Shown one piece after another: positions 28,941-29,447 of a stretch of 29,447 bases of DNA (positions are counted from its first letter, which is position 1; each line of letters begins with the position of its first letter). The stretch is from a virus, in the IMG/VR virus record IMGVR_UViG_3300047461_000038, positions 1-29,447 of that record, one strand, 5' to 3'. The notes under the pieces were generated by a model. The model had not been told where the DNA came from. It saw only the letters and a list, made by a program, of their open reading frames with translations, and did not search any database. The translations under genes were made by a program, and so were the position numbers.

Positions 28941-29447
28941 TTAGACTATCTCACACGCGCCTCCCGTACACGCTAGTTCTTGCGAACCTGTCGTTGTGTC
29001 TTCCTTCTCGAAGTGTTCTAGGTCACTCCAATTAACATCAACTGGCATAGCCTTTAGTAGTTCTTCATACTTCTCTGAGGTTATGTCTTCATAAGGGGCT
29101 TGCTGATAAACATGGTCACTAACTGGCAACAAGCTGATACCACTAACAGTGTCGAAGTTTTCCCATATCCATTGGGATACTTGGAGGAACTCGTCATCTG
29201 TATAATAAACAGTGATACTTGGCTTATGTTCACACCAATAGTCTTGGTACTTCTTCCAAAGTTTTAACTGTTCCATAGCACCCACTTGCTTTACTGTAGT
29301 ACTGCTGTCGGGTGACTTGATTGGGAAGCTGAATACCAACGAGGACTTGCTCATTACGTCATCTTCGACAGGGAAACCTGCGGCTGTCATATACTGAGCA
29401 AGCGGGTCTTTTTTGTCTGAACGTACTCTACGAATGTAATGTTTAGA
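28941..29447 (-). CDS. Class II (cobalamin-dependent) ribonucleotide reductase, C-terminal part
   Basis: 168 codons plus stop; the frame is open to the right edge, so the gene continues outside and the ATG at 29390 is internal. KHYIRRVRSDKKDPLAQYMT, AAGFPVEDD, SSLVFSFPIKSP, WCEHKPSITVYYTDDEF, VSGISLLPVSDHVYQQAPYE and TTGSQELACTGGACEIV match monomeric class II RNRs. The C-terminal C-x4-C pair (ACTGGAC) is the redox shuttle that re-reduces the active site. It converts ribonucleotides to deoxyribonucleotides with adenosylcobalamin, without oxygen or a second subunit, and supplies dNTPs for the T7-like replisome. Minus strand like the other replication genes. Confidence 0.93.
   Translation of the reverse strand, partial: SKHYIRRVRSDKKDPLAQYMTAAGFPVEDDVMSKSSLVFSFPIKSPDSSTTVKQVGAMEQLKLWKKYQDYWCEHKPSITVYYTDDEFLQVSQWIWENFDTVSGISLLPVSDHVYQQAPYEDITSEKYEELLKAMPVDVNWSDLEHFEKEDTTTGSQELACTGGACEIV

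Noticed and set aside
1-29447. CRISPR array, IS element, integrase or attachment site
   Set aside because: No regularly spaced repeats with unique spacers, no transposase or integrase motifs, and no tRNA-like att core were seen.

Overview
The window is a piece of a lytic, short-tailed (podovirus-type) bacteriophage genome. It has a T7-like replication set (DNA polymerase, primase-helicase, ssDNA-binding protein) and a class II ribonucleotide reductase. The packaging and virion block is P22/T7-like: terminase, P22-sized portal, scaffold, HK97-fold capsid, tail-tube adaptor and beta-propeller-like tail protein, fibres, and three long internal virion proteins. Several families (basic small proteins after the portal, an exported four-cysteine protein, cobalamin-dependent RNR) are, as I recall them, typical of marine podoviruses. 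No integrase, repressor, tRNA, CRISPR array, IS element or single-subunit RNA polymerase was seen. The three strong promoters are consensus sigma70 sites with extended -10 elements, which points to transcription by host RNA polymerase of a bacterium with ordinary sigma70 and E. coli-type DnaA boxes. The host itself cannot be read from the sequence.

Layout. (1) 1-5546, minus strand: early region. After a gene for a papain-like cysteine protease homologue come about a dozen tightly packed microproteins of 40-119 aa, many below usual ORF cut-offs, separated in places by hairpin-plus-leader cassettes. Then follow ssb, primase-helicase and the start of DNA polymerase, which leaves the window on the left. 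(2) 5547-6718: 1.17 kb divergent region without a convincing gene. It holds a long palindrome, a GC- and CTAG-rich stretch with several 7-9 bp helices (some crossing), five phased DnaA boxes, a G-quadruplex motif, phased A-tracts, paired CTTAAG sites and the rightward promoter. It is the best candidate for a replication origin and control region. (3) 6719-11657, plus strand: AT-hook terminase small-subunit-like protein, M15 endolysin, large terminase, portal, and four Lys-rich small proteins. (4) 11661-14132: second strong promoter, two small proteins, scaffold, major capsid protein, UUCG terminator. (5) 14154-28906: S74-type fibre, lysis and exported-protein group with two holin candidates, tail genes and internal (ejection) proteins. 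(6) 28905-28930: terminator usable in both directions. (7) 28941-29447, minus strand: C-terminal part of class II RNR, entering from the right.

How it works together (inference). The minus-strand genes take over the host and make dNTPs and DNA. The central region starts replication and both transcription directions. The plus-strand block packages DNA, builds the virion and lyses the cell. Overlapping stop/start codons (TAATG, ATGA, GTGA) at many junctions indicate translational coupling.

The items most worth following up are the helically phased DnaA-box array in a T7-like replicator, the structured non-coding leader, the CTTAAG-N4-CTTAAG operator-like pairs, and the duplicated microprotein modules. 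Family names are from memory of conserved motifs; no database search was possible.
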